DNA of 64,000 bases, taken from contig MU001505.1 of assembly GCA_010093485.1 (NCBI GenBank), forward strand, positions 1,143,375 through 1,207,374, written 5' to 3'. Shown piece by piece: positions 23,882 to 35,511 of this stretch. The first letter of the stretch is position 1; each line of letters starts with the position of its first letter. The DNA comes from Karstenula rhodostoma CBS 690.94 (lineage: Eukaryota > Ascomycota > Dothideomycetes > Pleosporales > Didymosphaeriaceae). Made by a program: the position numbers and the translations under genes. The notes under the pieces were generated by a model. That model ran no database searches. It was not told where the DNA came from and worked only from the letters and a program-made list of their open reading frames with translations.

Positions 23882-26138
23882 ATGTTAGCACTACCACCAA
23901 GACGTCAACACCTCCCACAGACCCACTCTTCCGCTACGCTTCCTTCACCTACATCACCACAACAGCTTTCCTTCGACCAGCTGTCGCAACAACTCTACGA
24001 CCAGAAGCTGCTAAACGACTACCTCGAGTCACAGCGGACGTTTGTAGACTCTGCTATCGCCGTCGACGGGCTTCCCCACTCGTTCATGACGAGCGCGTAC
24101 GACTTCAACCCGTCTATCAGAGTCCAACAGTCGACCCCGACACCGCAGCTGCCAGCGGCATACCCCCCGTCATCGATGAACGCCACCGGCGCAACCCTCA
24201 ACAACTGGAACGCTTTCCAGAACATGTCTGGTAACAGCCAGTCGCTGCAGACACCCGCACAAAGTCGGACAGGCAAGACGCATCAGCGCGCGTCCTCTTC
24301 GTCGTCGGTCGGCTCTGCAGGATCACAGTACCAGCCGGTTGGTCCGACCGCCAGTTACCCGTACGTCGCGCTCTCCGAGAATTTGCCTTCGAGCTCAGCT
24401 CTATTTGACTCATCGAACAAAGCTGACGAATACTCAAGAACCTTCTCGGCTGTCTCGAATCACCTTCCGACCCCGACACATACTCCTACACAAGAGACCT
24501 TCATGGGATCTCACAACTTCAACAACTACACACCGAACTCGACTGGCATGGACTCCACCATGGCAGCGCACATGTCCATGAAGCAAGCGCTCATGGACCA
24601 GCATGTTCCTGACGAGGATGTCCCAGGCTTCGCACACTCGGCACGCCAGTCCGTATCAAGTTATGGTCACGACTCTCCAGCTACACCCCACACGAGCCAT
24701 GGCGATGATCTGGACTTCAAGATCCCCCCCAACGGTGAGATTCTCCGCAAGGTCGATTCGTGGCTATTCAATCAGTTCATTGCTTACGATGACGATGTAG
24801 ACTTGCGACCTGTTCCCAAGTTCGAAAGGACATACACAGACGTTGCGGCCGATTACTCGTTTGACACGACTAGTGTAACGCAAACACAGTCGATACCTCA
24901 GGCCAAGCCAGCGGCAAACACGCTGTTGTCACCCTGGCGCAGCAGCAACCCCAACGACATCGTCCAGCGTAGCCTTCAGGCAGCACAGATGGCACGATCA
25001 CAGTCTCCTTCCAGCACGGCGTCACGCGGTGACTCACCCTTCCGGAGAGGGTCACCTTACAGGCAACCTACCAACTCATTCAACTCACCTCGCGTCCCTG
25101 TCGGCACCGCGGCAGCGGCACGTGAGCAAAAGGTCGAGGCTGACGCAGCTTACGCAATGAAGTCGCGAGTGCAGTCAAATGAGGAAGCAGTCAAGACAAT
25201 CTCACCAAAGGACGCACTACTAGACTTCCGGGAGGCCGACGATGAGTCCAAGGTACCATTGTTCCCGGATGGTGGCGCAAGCGAGTATGGCCACCAATAC
25301 AACGGTGGCGACCAATATAGAAACGCCACCCAATCCACCTTTGACACAACATCTGGACAGTCTTACCGGAGAGACAGCTGGGCGACACCTCAGTTTTCAC
25401 CAAACTTCCCGGCTTCTTCTGCTGGCACCTCGCAACCCTCCTCGACATTTGCCTTTGCAGCGCCGTCGATGCAAACCAGCTACACCGACATGTCGACCTT
25501 CGCACCCACATCGCAATACCGCACCGCATCTAACATGCAAAAAGCCCCGGACTCCAATCCAGAGTTTCCGGCGCATCTTACATCTATGGAGTCCAGTGCC
25601 AGCGAAGCGGGCCTCGAACCCGGAAGTCAATCAAGTGACCGCCTGGTGAAGCCCGCAGATTCTAGTGCCGACAGTGGTACCTACACCTGCACCTATCACG
25701 GATGCACGCAGCGCTTCGAAACTCCGCAAAAGCTGCAAAAGCACAAGCGCGAGGGGCATCGCAGTTCTGCGACGACGATGGGCTCCAGCATGACATCAGC
25801 GGCTTTGCTGGAACGCAACTCGCAAGCGGGGCCTCACAAGTGCGAGCGAATCAACCCCACGACGGGCAAGCCTTGCAGCACGATCTTCTCCCGGCCCTAC
25901 GATCTTACCCGGCACGAGGACACGATCCACAACGCGCGCAAGCAAAAGGTCCGATGCGCACTGTGCGTCGAGGAGAAGACCTTCTCCCGCAATGACGCAT
26001 TGACCCGCCATATGGTAAGAGTCCACCATTACAGCACTCGACGCTAGCGCACCGCATTCTGACTTCCAACAGCGCGTTGTCCATCCTGAAGTCGACTTTC
26101 CCGGCAAGCACAGGCGCCGCGGAGGTAACCACGATTAA
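23882..26138 (+). CDS. C2H2 zinc-finger transcription factor
   Basis: Two exons (23882-26014, 26073-26138) give 732 residues. The 58-bp intron has a GTAAGA donor, TCTGAC branch point and CAACAG acceptor; without it the last finger is cut after TRHM. Splicing gives RHMRVVHPEVDFPGK and a basic C-terminus (KHRRRGGNHD). The first 600 residues are low-complexity, rich in Ser, Gln, Pro and Thr, as in activation regions. Three C2H2-type units follow: CTYHGC...HKREGH (about 603-626), CERINPTTGKPC...HEDTIH (about 654-683, with a long knuckle) and CALC...HMRVVH (about 692-716). The layout resembles fungal regulators related to Rpn4, but that link is only suggestive. The longest frame starts 9 codons earlier at a GTG; the ATG at 23882 is preferred. 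Confidence 0.85.
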
Positions 26139-29100
26139 TCGTGTGTTGTCCGTCGGACGTGTTTAGCCGGCAGTCTTTCACAACGAGGTACCCACCGGGC
26201 CCGCGGAACCAGCCCGATGACGTTTCTAGAACGCATCGATTCCCTCGACCCTGCACCATTCCGCATCGCAAAGACGGCTTTCGCACGAAGGCGGTCTGTA
26301 TCTCGAATCCTGTTATCGACAGTTTGACAATCTCATCACCTGGTCGCATTGTCCGCGGGAGGCTCTTCCGCCCACCGATCCTTTGTATCACTTTCTGACC
26401 TTGGTCGTGCGACATTGGTCGCTCCGCCCAGCAGTCCGGTCCGCAGGCGTTCACAGTCGGTTCTCGCAGGTCGGAACTGGATACGGACTTTGGTCCGCTC
26501 GCACCGAGTCTGGCCTTCATCTTTTGTAATGCCATTTCCAACATCTGGTGTAATCGTTTTTTGGCTTCTTTTGTTTCGCGTTTAGCGACGGAGTAATGAT
26601 TTTATGAGTACGAAAAGAGTCGGGGATCGACTGGACGCGAGATGCTACGACCACTTAGACGGTACAGCGGCCGAGGTCGGCCTGCTTTGGTTTGAGGGCA
26701 TGGTTTGCGCCCTTTCAATGTTTTTTGACATTTCTTCGTAATACCTCGCCAGTCGCGACTTTCCACTGTACATGTACTTTTTTCCATCAAAAGTCTCCCC
26801 CCGTCACTTTTCCATCGATCAAATTGCCTATCTGCTCCATGTACATCGTCCCCAGTCCCGAAGTCACTTTTCTGTCGTCCCCAAAATTTGTCTGTGCAAC
26901 TAAGCACATCGTCCTTTACCATGTATCACCGCCCTGTACGTCCCTCGTGCGCACATGATACCCCCCAATGCAAGGGAAGGCTTGGTTGAACCCATAGGTA
27001 GACAGTCTCTTGCCTCGGACGCTCTAGAATCATTTCTCAGCCTGCTGCATTGTAGCGATTTCGGCGCGCTCCGTGAATAGCATCGTACGACACAAGATTA
27101 GAAGCTGCTGATGAAGTCACGACCGCGATGCCAACACCATCTAGACTCTCATCCACGGTAAAACGATTTTTTCTTACTTGCATCTGCACGACGCCCGGCC
27201 CCAATAGTACGGCTGGCCTAGCCTGATCCTCTCCTCCCTACGCTGTACGCTGTACACTACCACCCACCCTCCTACCTACTCGGCGCACAACGCAACGTAC
27301 ACTAACGCTCCACACGCCCGTCTTGGAGCACGGCGACCCCTGCGCAGCTGAGCCTCGCAGCCGCATCTGGCCTCAGGGGCTCGCATGCTCATGCCGCATC
27401 GGTGAGCAATGGCTCTTTGGTGTTGTACCAAGGCCTTGCCAGTCAGCACTTTATTCGACCATCTGGATCTGGACGGTTGAGGCGCGCGTAGGGCAGAAGG
27501 ACGGGCGCGCACAGCCTCCGCCACAGCCAAGCCAAGCACCTAATCTATCTCCATGGTAGGTCTCCGCGGTTTCCCTCGGATGGCACGCTGCGATTCCACC
27601 ATACCACACCTCTGCTTAGGCATTCCGAGACACACAGAGAGACTATTGTTTCCTCATCGTTTTGGGAGGTCAGATGCCGAGGCGGCCGGTCGACGTGGCA
27701 GGGGAGGGTTGAGAGGGGTGATTCCAACTTTGCGTGTCGGCCGTCTTCGGCGCGATGCATGGCGTCACCACACGACCACACCCTCCACATGTCCAGTATT
27801 ATCATCATCTCCATCGTTCGGTAGGGATCTTGCTAGCGGAGACATCAGCGCGTCACGCCCGTCTCCGCGGTCGCCGGGATGTCTTCGTCCATGCTGAAAC
27901 GAAGCAGCGCAAGTATCCCGCAGACAGGATGTTGCTTGCGCCGACGCCCGCCCTACGTCAGCATCGCGCGCCCGCACGACATGGGTAAACTCCAAGCGCA
28001 CACCCATCCACCCATCGTCATGTCATGTACGTATTCGTTCCCCCTATCAGCCGCCCAACCGCTCCGCCAATACAAACTCTTGGCGCACGTAACCCGCTCG
28101 TTTCATCGCTGTCCCGCGATCCTGAGCGCACAACCAACGACCCGTCACGCGGCTAACGTCACAGCACGAGGCCCCGGGCGGATGATATGATGTCGTGTTT
28201 TCATTGTCAGGTTTTCGTGGGAAGCCCGCGCGGGAGCGAACGCCAACACTGCGCTGATCGTGACGCTATCGTCGCGTGACTGCGGGCCGCTGATTCGTTG
28301 GCGGGGTACCATGAGGGATCGGCGTAGCGCGAGTATCACCATCTCGTTGGATGATCTACTTCCCGGGAAGAGAGTGCATCGAGATGGGGTGTTTGTGTCG
28401 TGACTCGTGCGTGAAGTGGTTGGGTGGACTGGACTGGTTGGTGCCATGTTGGGACCTTGAAATGATGTTTCTCGAGGGATGCACGGCTCACGAGAACCAG
28501 AGAGCTTATCGAGACGGCGAGGGTGAGCGTCGATCGATACGATTGTCGTCTCGATATCGGTGTGCCGAGCCTCGAAGGGTATGGTGGGCAGGATGATGCA
28601 TGCATCTTGTCTTCTGGAAAATTCGTGGGGCTGGTGTAGTCCTGTACCTGGGTTGGTGAGATGCCACGGTGCTAAGGCTGAGCTGCAGAGTTGGAGTCTA
28701 TCTCTGATGATGATAGTATAGGATGCAATGTGCCTTAGCCTTTTAAGCATCCGTATGAACGAGGATAGGCGCGGGTGGTGGAACGTTAGGTCGTTGCAAT
28801 GCTAAAATATTGAGAGAAGTCTCCAGAGCTGTATAGGTCATGCTTGATTGGTGCCGAAGGAACCATAAACAAAAGTCGAGGCTCACATACACGCAGCCGT
28901 TAACTCGTAGCAGTACAATGGTTCACTACCTCTCAAAGCATTGCCCACGTGATGTGCCACTCAACGTGTCGCTCGTTGTTGCCTCTTACAAGCGAACTCA
29001 ACTCTCATCACACGTACCGCTCCGTCTTTTCCTCGACTTCTCCAACTCCTATCTTTGATACTACTCCTACCTGCACACATACACGGATGATTGCATCAGG

Positions 29101-29298
29101 ATTATGGTCCGCCGTTAAAATCATCTCTCGAGATGACTTGCTGCTAAAGACAGGCACTTGAACATGGCGTACGCAGATCCCCAAGGCAAGAACCCTCATC
29201 TGCTGGTATCCCGTGTTGACTCTTAGTCTTAAACCCCGAGTTAAGATGTATTAATATATTCACCACTGCCTTTCCCAGGGAGTAACTAGCCAGCAGCT
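26139..29298. other. 3.2-kb stretch without a recognised gene
   Basis: It begins with the presumed 3' untranslated region of the zinc-finger gene. The open frames (up to 201 codons on the minus strand near 28145-28750) overlap frames on the other strand and show no domain or credible splice structure. I see no tRNA, no rRNA and no repeat of note. Confidence 0.6.
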
Positions 29299-29625
29299 TA
29301 TTTACGCTGCCACGAAAAGTCAGAGATATGGTATACACGGATCTCTGGAAAGAAATAGTAGCGCTTCGCTTCGACCATGTCATCAAATACCCCGGGCCAT
29401 CCCGGTGCGTGTGCTTCGAAACGTCTGTGTCTGCCACGTTCCGGGGAAAAAAGATAACGACTTCCCACTATGGATCCCCACCAATCATAGGTTCCGAGAA
29501 GAAGCACTGCAGCGGTACTTCGGATATACCCAGTTCGACCTGTCCAACGTATTTTTCAGGAAGCACGCCTATTCACACCGTGTCCATAAAGTCGTTGGGT
29601 CGCAGCCGGTTGACGCTCGTTGACA
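29299..29625 (+). pseudogene. 2EXR/F-box-like protein, frameshifted relic
   Basis: The frame starting near 29299 reads LFTLPRKVRDMVYTDLW, a clear copy of the 2EXR-type start (LPxEVRxMIYxxAW). About 100 bases later the homologous continuation FPLWIPTNHRFREEALQRYF appears in another frame, matching FPMWYRANARLRHEALEQFY in the copy downstream. No in-frame ATG precedes the domain. So this is a tandem paralogue broken by at least one frameshift, and the 3' part beyond about 29625 is lost. 2EXR proteins are a large fungal family of unknown biochemical role, often annotated as F-box-like. Confidence 0.65.
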
Positions 29626-29831
29626 ACCAAGTGATTGGCTACAAACACACTATTCATATGTTTCCAGGCTACCCTCTCTGGCTTATGCGCAACTTGTCAG
29701 GCTACATATCCCGGTGATGATGTCACGCTTCCTAGGAGAAGGTCGGGGTCAGTTCATATTTGCCTCAGACTTACTGGGATAACTGAGGAGTGTTGGAAGA
29801 TTAGAGAACAATGTGAAGGTTGTTACAGTTT

Positions 29832-29880
29832 TGGTTTTCTGACTGTTGACACGAATTACAAAGTAGTGTGGGGAGTACCA
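29832..29880 (-). repeat. Dispersed coding-like repeat, copy 2 (inverted)
   Basis: Read on the minus strand, these bases align with 20400-20446 and 47725-47768. Read on the plus strand they give GFLTVDTNYKVV. The copy ends about 40 bases before the 2EXR domain of the next relic, and a stop codon in the 2EXR frame falls inside it (29864-29866). Confidence 0.65.
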
Positions 29881-29914
29881 GTCCACAACATGTGCAAAAC
29901 CACAGCACCGCGCC

Positions 29915-30799
29915 TCCGTTTTCCGACTTTTCGATCTGCCGCGAGAAGTCAGAGACATGATCTATCATCACGCCTGGGATCACTGCGCTTTACGGTATCA
30001 ACGAGACTGCTTTTCCAGACCGGTACTCCAGATCAGCGTGCAAGTAGATTATAGCGAGCCCGAGCCCACATATACCCCAGAGCTTGAACAATCCCACTTT
30101 CCGATGTGGTATCGTGCCAATGCAAGGCTTCGCCATGAGGCGCTCGAGCAATTTTACCACTGCGCAGAATTCACGGTAACATTCCCAGACGAGTGGTTCT
30201 TCGACCTGCATCATCCGGCGCCTGTCTACCGCTGGTACCCAGAAATTATGGGTCCGGAAATTCCAGACATACAGCGCGCACAGAACCTACTGCTCAAGAG
30301 TGTGCGTGTTCACTATCCGTGGCTTATCAACCTTGGAGAACCTCGAAACAGCAATCAACTCTCATCTACATTGCGTTTGCTCCGGAGCCTCCATGCACTG
30401 AGAAACCTTCAGATCCAGTTCCGGGGTCCCAATTATCTGCTCGTTCTGCCTTAACTATGCAAGAAGAAACAGTTTTCGGTACTCGATGAGTGGAAGCAAA
30501 TGGCCGGAGCGATCCCACACAAGCTCCTTCACTGCAAGATCACAGTAGAAGAGACCACGATGTACCGTATTGGAGCTCGTTTTGTTGGCCGACGTTACTT
30601 ATTGAGCCTTCCAGCTGGAGACTCAGACTTCCGCGAGTCGACTCTGAACAGGACGTTGGAGGGGGCTCAGGCAACGGTGGCATTTGACGGAGGACAAGCT
30701 GATGCGCGCTGCTGGACGGCTTCGTGCACGAATGATATGGGTGGTGAACTGGCTTGGAATTGTGAAGTGGTTCGTAGGCGTCCGAGACATCTTGGCTAG
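29915..30799 (+). pseudogene. 2EXR/F-box-like protein with an in-frame stop
   Basis: The frame reads FRLFDLPREVRDMIYHHAWD at its start, the family hallmark. It continues with FPMWYRANARLRHEALEQFY and LLKSVRVHYPW, a leucine-rich stretch and LRNLQIQFRG. A TAA at 30452-30454 then interrupts it. The same frame continues for about 115 more codons (CKKKQFSVLDEWKQMAG, then VEETTMYRIGARFVGRRY), which belong to the same protein by position and character. There is no ATG upstream of the domain back to a stop at 29864, and the first Met lies inside the domain. The gene therefore looks doubly broken, unless an upstream exon supplies the start and the stop is an assembly error. A C-to-T change at a CpA (CAA to TAA) would explain the stop. 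Confidence 0.65.
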
Positions 30800-31576
30800 T
30801 TTAGCTCGGTGAGAGATCAAGTATGGCAGTGCGTTCAAGACGTCGATTACAGCGATTGGGTTGTATACCTTTACATGCTTATGTACCAACACGGCTAAAC
30901 TTGTAAACTTACCAAAAAACGTTCGATTGCTCGAGCAACATGTATTTCTTTTACTGTCCACAAGCTTAGAAATCGATTGGTTGTTTATAATATAATTTGG
31001 CACCCTACCGAGTTCCTTTACTGTGTTTTGCCGCGGCTTCCAGAAGCTCGCGAAGTATCATATTTGGTATATAATATAAACTCAACTGTAATCCCGACTA
31101 TTATGAACCGTGACTGATGTCGACTTGGGGAGTTTGAAGTTGGAATGTGGTGAAACAACGATGGGTCCTTTGTCTTGCCCTCAACAAACGGTGCCACATC
31201 AACAATTGAATTAGGCAGGCTGCTCACCGCCCTCGTTGCGATTTAGATGCAGAAGTTTCTATGAGACTATCTTCTGAAGTGCAACTACCATTGATTAGAA
31301 AGCACGACGCGCGCTGAATGATGTTCGTTGATCGTAATTTTAGCGTGCTGCCAAGAGCTCACGTGAAAGATCTGATCGGACAGCGCGGAAGCTACGGCGG
31401 AGCGATGACGATCCCGCCAGCCTCCGGAACATTATCAGCGGAACAAAACCCTTTTCATGGCGGATCTCTGGCACACCTGATTCCATTGTTTCGTTCCAAA
31501 CCCCAGATCTGTCGCTCTACAGCCCTTGTTAGCGCGTTGTTTAACCGATTGTTGAGTGGCGACCGAACCAACCACC
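30800..31576. other. Intergenic, nothing recognised
   Basis: Slightly AT-leaning sequence between the broken 2EXR gene and the F-box gene. The last part is the promoter of the latter. No repeat or RNA gene was seen. Confidence 0.6.
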
Positions 31577-33169
31577 ATGGCGGACGTTACCCCAAAGCCA
31601 TCTGGCTTCCGATCGATGTTCGGGTTTGGGCGAAATAAAGACGCGGCGCCTCGTGGCAAGCTCAGGAAGAAAAATGCTGCCGGTGCGGAATTCGATGTCA
31701 ACAGCATAAACTCGCGTGATACGTCAAGAAGTGATGGGAGGCTCCTACTCAATCCTCAGGACGCTTGGCGCTCAAATAGTGTCGCAACTACGCCATCAAT
31801 ATTGAGCACTGATTTCACACCATGGGGAAACAGTTCGGAAGGCCGTTCACAATCTGTTGTTTCGAAGCAAGGTCCACGAAAATTGAGAAAGCCTTCCCAC
31901 CAAGCGCCCGCGCGCATAGAGCTCGACAAAGATACCGGCGAGCGCAAAGACTTGACAGAGATGATGCATGCCTTTGGTTTTAGCGAGAACGCCGACGACA
32001 CCGAGGAGTTTGTGCATGTGGAAGAGTGGAAATACGATCCTTCGCAGCCTGACGGTGCCACTCTGCTTTCGAAGCTGTCCTCTGAGCTATGGGGATTGGT
32101 TGGCGACTATTTCACCCCTCTCGACATTGCACATTTAGCCTCCACATGCCGTGCCATGCACAATCGATTGGGTGAAGTGGCCTACGAACTGCTGCGCCAT
32201 CCGACACACCTACCGCACCGCATAGAGTTCCTACTCTCCATGGACAACAAACTTCCGAACCATCTCTTTTGCTTCCCTTGCGCGAAATGGCATGTGCGCA
32301 CGACTCCAGGTTTGGAGAAACTCAAACCACCCAAAATTCTGAACCCGGTCTACGACTGTCCAAATAGCACGAACAATCTAATGCCACCACCTCGGTTACG
32401 AATTAGCGACTATCGCTGGCTACCATTTACTTTCGTCCAACTCTACAAGCGTGCCTGGGAGCACGGTCCAGACTATGGCATAAATGTCAACTCGTTAGCC
32501 CGGAGATTCAAAGACGTTGAATCAGGCTGGAGTCACGAAAGCATGTTCCACATACACCCAAGTAACGGCCACGTTTTGATGCGAGTCAAGTCACAGGCCT
32601 TTGTGGAAGGCGGACTGCAGCCAGCAGCGAAGCGCATGCTCCTCTTTTCTAGAAGTGACTATACTCCTTACTTCAGCGTATGCGCACACTGGCGCAAGGG
32701 ACTCCTGACTTCGATACCCAAGTGCGCTTTGGATCATATTCCAACCCCGGAAGAGAACGTGTACATGGCCACTTTCAATAAAATGCGACAGGCCAAGATC
32801 TTTGGTCCTACTGCGCTATGTAGCCACTGCCAGCCCATGCGTCGATGCGTCGAGTGCCCAACGGAGTATCTTTTCGAGTTGAAGCTTGTTGAAGATAAGA
32901 CCGTGCAGAAGATGGGCCCAGAAAGATTCAGGCAGGTACTACTCGTGACGCGGTGGAGCGACTTGGGTCCAGCGCGCAGCCCTCGAGACCCAGAATGGGC
33001 TTCCGTGGTCGGCGAAGGCGACGGGTATAACAGTTTCCAAGAGATTGGGAAGCGGGCTGTGAGTGGCATTTTTGAGAGTGCGTTCACGGATACGACTCCC
33101 GGGCAGCGCATCCTGAGCCTTAACCCGGAGGGCCTCGAAGACGACGAAGATCATGGCGATTGGTATTAA
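31577..33169 (+). CDS. F-box domain protein
   Basis: A single-exon gene for 530 residues. The ATG lies in a strong context (accaccATGg), and the longer frame begins only at a GTG. Residues 1-130 are basic and low-complexity (FGRNKDAAPRGKLRKK). An F-box follows at about 163-200 (LLSKLSSELWGLVGDYFTPLDIAHLASTCRAM). F-box proteins bind Skp1 and bring substrates to SCF ubiquitin ligases, which is the presumed role. The C-terminal part has CFPC near residue 232 and a CSHC...CVEC cluster at 415-427, which could bind zinc. An acidic tail (EDDEDHGDWY) ends the protein. The substrate cannot be inferred. The neighbouring AAA gene converges on it, with 184 bp between stops. Confidence 0.85.
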   Translation: MADVTPKPSGFRSMFGFGRNKDAAPRGKLRKKNAAGAEFDVNSINSRDTSRSDGRLLLNPQDAWRSNSVATTPSILSTDFTPWGNSSEGRSQSVVSKQGPRKLRKPSHQAPARIELDKDTGERKDLTEMMHAFGFSENADDTEEFVHVEEWKYDPSQPDGATLLSKLSSELWGLVGDYFTPLDIAHLASTCRAMHNRLGEVAYELLRHPTHLPHRIEFLLSMDNKLPNHLFCFPCAKWHVRTTPGLEKLKPPKILNPVYDCPNSTNNLMPPPRLRISDYRWLPFTFVQLYKRAWEHGPDYGINVNSLARRFKDVESGWSHESMFHIHPSNGHVLMRVKSQAFVEGGLQPAAKRMLLFSRSDYTPYFSVCAHWRKGLLTSIPKCALDHIPTPEENVYMATFNKMRQAKIFGPTALCSHCQPMRRCVECPTEYLFELKLVEDKTVQKMGPERFRQVLLVTRWSDLGPARSPRDPEWASVVGEGDGYNSFQEIGKRAVSGIFESAFTDTTPGQRILSLNPEGLEDDEDHGDWY

Positions 33170-33353
33170 GCATCTTTTGGCTGTGCATTGCATTATCGTC
33201 CATCCTAGCGTTATTCCATGTATCTGTACAATAACAGGCATATCAATCGCAGTAAGACTCGCGAGAAAGACTCGCGGCTAATAAGCCTCTATCAACACGC
33301 GTTGATCACCTGAACTTATTGGGTGCAGTTCCACAGGCCCAACTCCATCGCCT

Positions 33354-35511
33354 CTAGTCCTCCTGTTCGTCCTCCCCAAACCCCTTCTCGATGGCCAACA
33401 CCATGTCAATATGATCTTTCGTCAAAAACTTCCCATCTTCAAGCGCTAGCAGCTGCGCCGTCTTCACCAGATTCTTGATCTGCCTCCCATTCAATGGCAC
33501 CTCGGCGAGTTCATCGAGCTCCGACGCCTCGAAACCCGACAGCGTCGGACCGATGAACGAACTCCATATCCGGCGTCTCGACCTGCTCGTCAAGTCCGCA
33601 TACTTTATGTGAACGTGAATCCTGGACTGGAACGCCGCATCGATGTTTTCAACCCGGTTAGTCGTTAAGAACAGCGTCCCCTTGTAGTATTCTAACAAGC
33701 GCAGGAAAATAGACACCAGTCTGTTTCTAGCCAGATCGTGTACAGAGCGTGCTTCGAGAAAAACGTCACACTCGTCAATCAGCAGGATAGCTTTCCACTT
33801 GGCCACGATTTCCAAAATGTTGTTGAGGTTGTACTCCACATCGTCGGGACGGGTGCCGAGGTCTCCGGCCGACAACATGTACAGCGGCACCTTCATGTTC
33901 TCGGATACGGCCTCGGCGGTCAGTGTCTTCCCGACTCCTGGTGGGCCGGAAAGTAGGAGAATCATGCCTTTGCCCTTGCCAGCAATCACGTCGTCGAAGC
34001 TGTTGGCGGTGGCAGCTTGGGTCTTGGAGAGCGCCAACACAAGCTTCTTCTGGGCTGCTGGGAGAACGAGGTTGTCGAAGGCGTTCCTATTCCACTTGAT
34101 AGCCTGGACATAGTCGATGTAGAACGAAAGCCATTTCTTAACCGTCAACGAGTACCCGCGCAAGATCGGGGTGCAGAGCATGTACTGGTAATCAGAGAGC
34201 TTTGCAGGCTCCGGTCCAGACTTCTCCTTCGCGGATAGAGCCGTTTTGTTCTCTGAGAGTGGGTACCAAAAAGGTTCGTCGTTGGAGTCGTAGCCGTCCT
34301 CTTGGTCGCCGTCATCATGCGTGGTGGCCTTAGCCTTTACTTTGCTGTTCAGAGGCACGGTATAGACCTTACACTGATACGGCTGCTTGCAGAAACTGTC
34401 AGTGTCTATGATTATGCGGCCTTTGCTCTGCACGAGAATGTTTCCGTCGTCGGTTCTTTCGATCGCTGGGCCATCGTAGCTGGAGTCACTTAGTTCATAC
34501 TTTCTACCCAGTGTCAGGGATACGGTCCACTTACCTTCTGTAGTGATAGCCGGACAAGGCGGCAAACCGTTTACCGCGTTCAATCAGCGCATGCTTCAGA
34601 TGCTCCTTCTTGGGGTGGAAAGCTAAAGGAAGGATACGTAGTTCGCCAATCGGCTGGATCCCCTCAAACTCTGGCAGCTTCACAGACTCTGTCGACCAGC
34701 CAAAGGACTTCCCGTTCCATTCGACAGACTGGCATTTCAAGTTGAAGAAGTTTCCTTCGTCGGTTTCTTGGTAGGAGGCGCTCTTGAGTCTGAATGCAAT
34801 ATGTTCTCCGAGGCCGGTGGACGATACTACAACAGCATCAGGCTGGAATATAGTCCACGCATGCTCGTAAGTCACGACGCCATGGTCGACGTAGTTTTCC
34901 AGGGCTTTGATCGTCTCGGCACATTCCTTCTGCAAGATGTCGCGCAGCAAAGTCATATGATCTCTGGTGACTTGATCGAGTGCATCGTTCTCCAGGTACT
35001 TGAGAATGGCTCCCCATCGGTGAATGAACGGTGCGAATGGAGCCTTGAAGACCAACCGATCCAGATTACAGTAGACGCCGGGATAACTGTCCAAGATGTC
35101 TGATAAGGCGGTCTTCAGAGCTTGGGACTGAACCACAATCGAATGGATCTCGTATCCTTTGCGGCTGTCTTTGCTCTTTTGCTGGCGTAGGACGACTGCA
35201 TGGCCTATTGTGTCTTTGCCTTCCGCGGGCTCCGTATCTTCCGGTTGCTTCGCCGTCCAGCTATCATCAGGCGAGCCGCGATATATGTTAGTCGCCGAAG
35301 TAAAAGACCCTGGTGGGACATCTTTCTTCGGGGCGTCTTCTTTGGCCTCTTGGCCTGCGTCCTTATTCGAACTTGCCTCTGGGTCTTCGACTTTTGCAGC
35401 TGGCTCTCCGACTGTACTGCTTGCCGAAGAGGAAGCATCTTTTCTCACAAAAGTATAACCTAGGTGATTTGCGAGAGCTTCAAGCCCAGGAGACTCCGTG
35501 GATTGTGACAT
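33354..35511 (-). CDS. AAA-type ATPase with N-terminal DUF7025 region
   Basis: Two exons (35511-34535, 34479-33354) give 700 residues. The 55-bp intron has a GTAAGT donor, an AACTAAG branch region and a CTCCAG acceptor. A shorter 31-nt removal would also look spliceable but would be too short and would break the GYHYRSYDGPAIERTD continuity. The N-terminus (to about 110) is acidic and disordered. The middle holds the DUF7025 region (YCNLDRLVFKAPFAPFIHRW and further). The AAA module follows: Walker A GPPGVGKT at 504-511, Walker B ILLIDECD around 557-563, and sensor-1 LFLTTNRVENIDAAFQSRI. These fungal proteins form a large ATP-driven family of unknown client. The open frame upstream of the chosen ATG starts without good context. 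Confidence 0.87.

Noticed and set aside
28145..28750. 201-codon minus-strand frame
   Set aside because: No domain or signal; it overlaps plausible frames on the other strand, and its amino-acid make-up is that of random balanced DNA.
31556..31576. Upstream extension of the F-box protein (and similar GTG/TTG starts elsewhere)
   Set aside because: The extra codons begin at non-ATG codons, and a nearby ATG in good context is preferred in a fungal nuclear gene.
34504..34534. A 31-nt intron in the AAA ATPase gene
   Set aside because: It is shorter than fungal spliceosomal introns. A 55-bp alternative with a proper branch region and CTCCAG acceptor keeps the frame.
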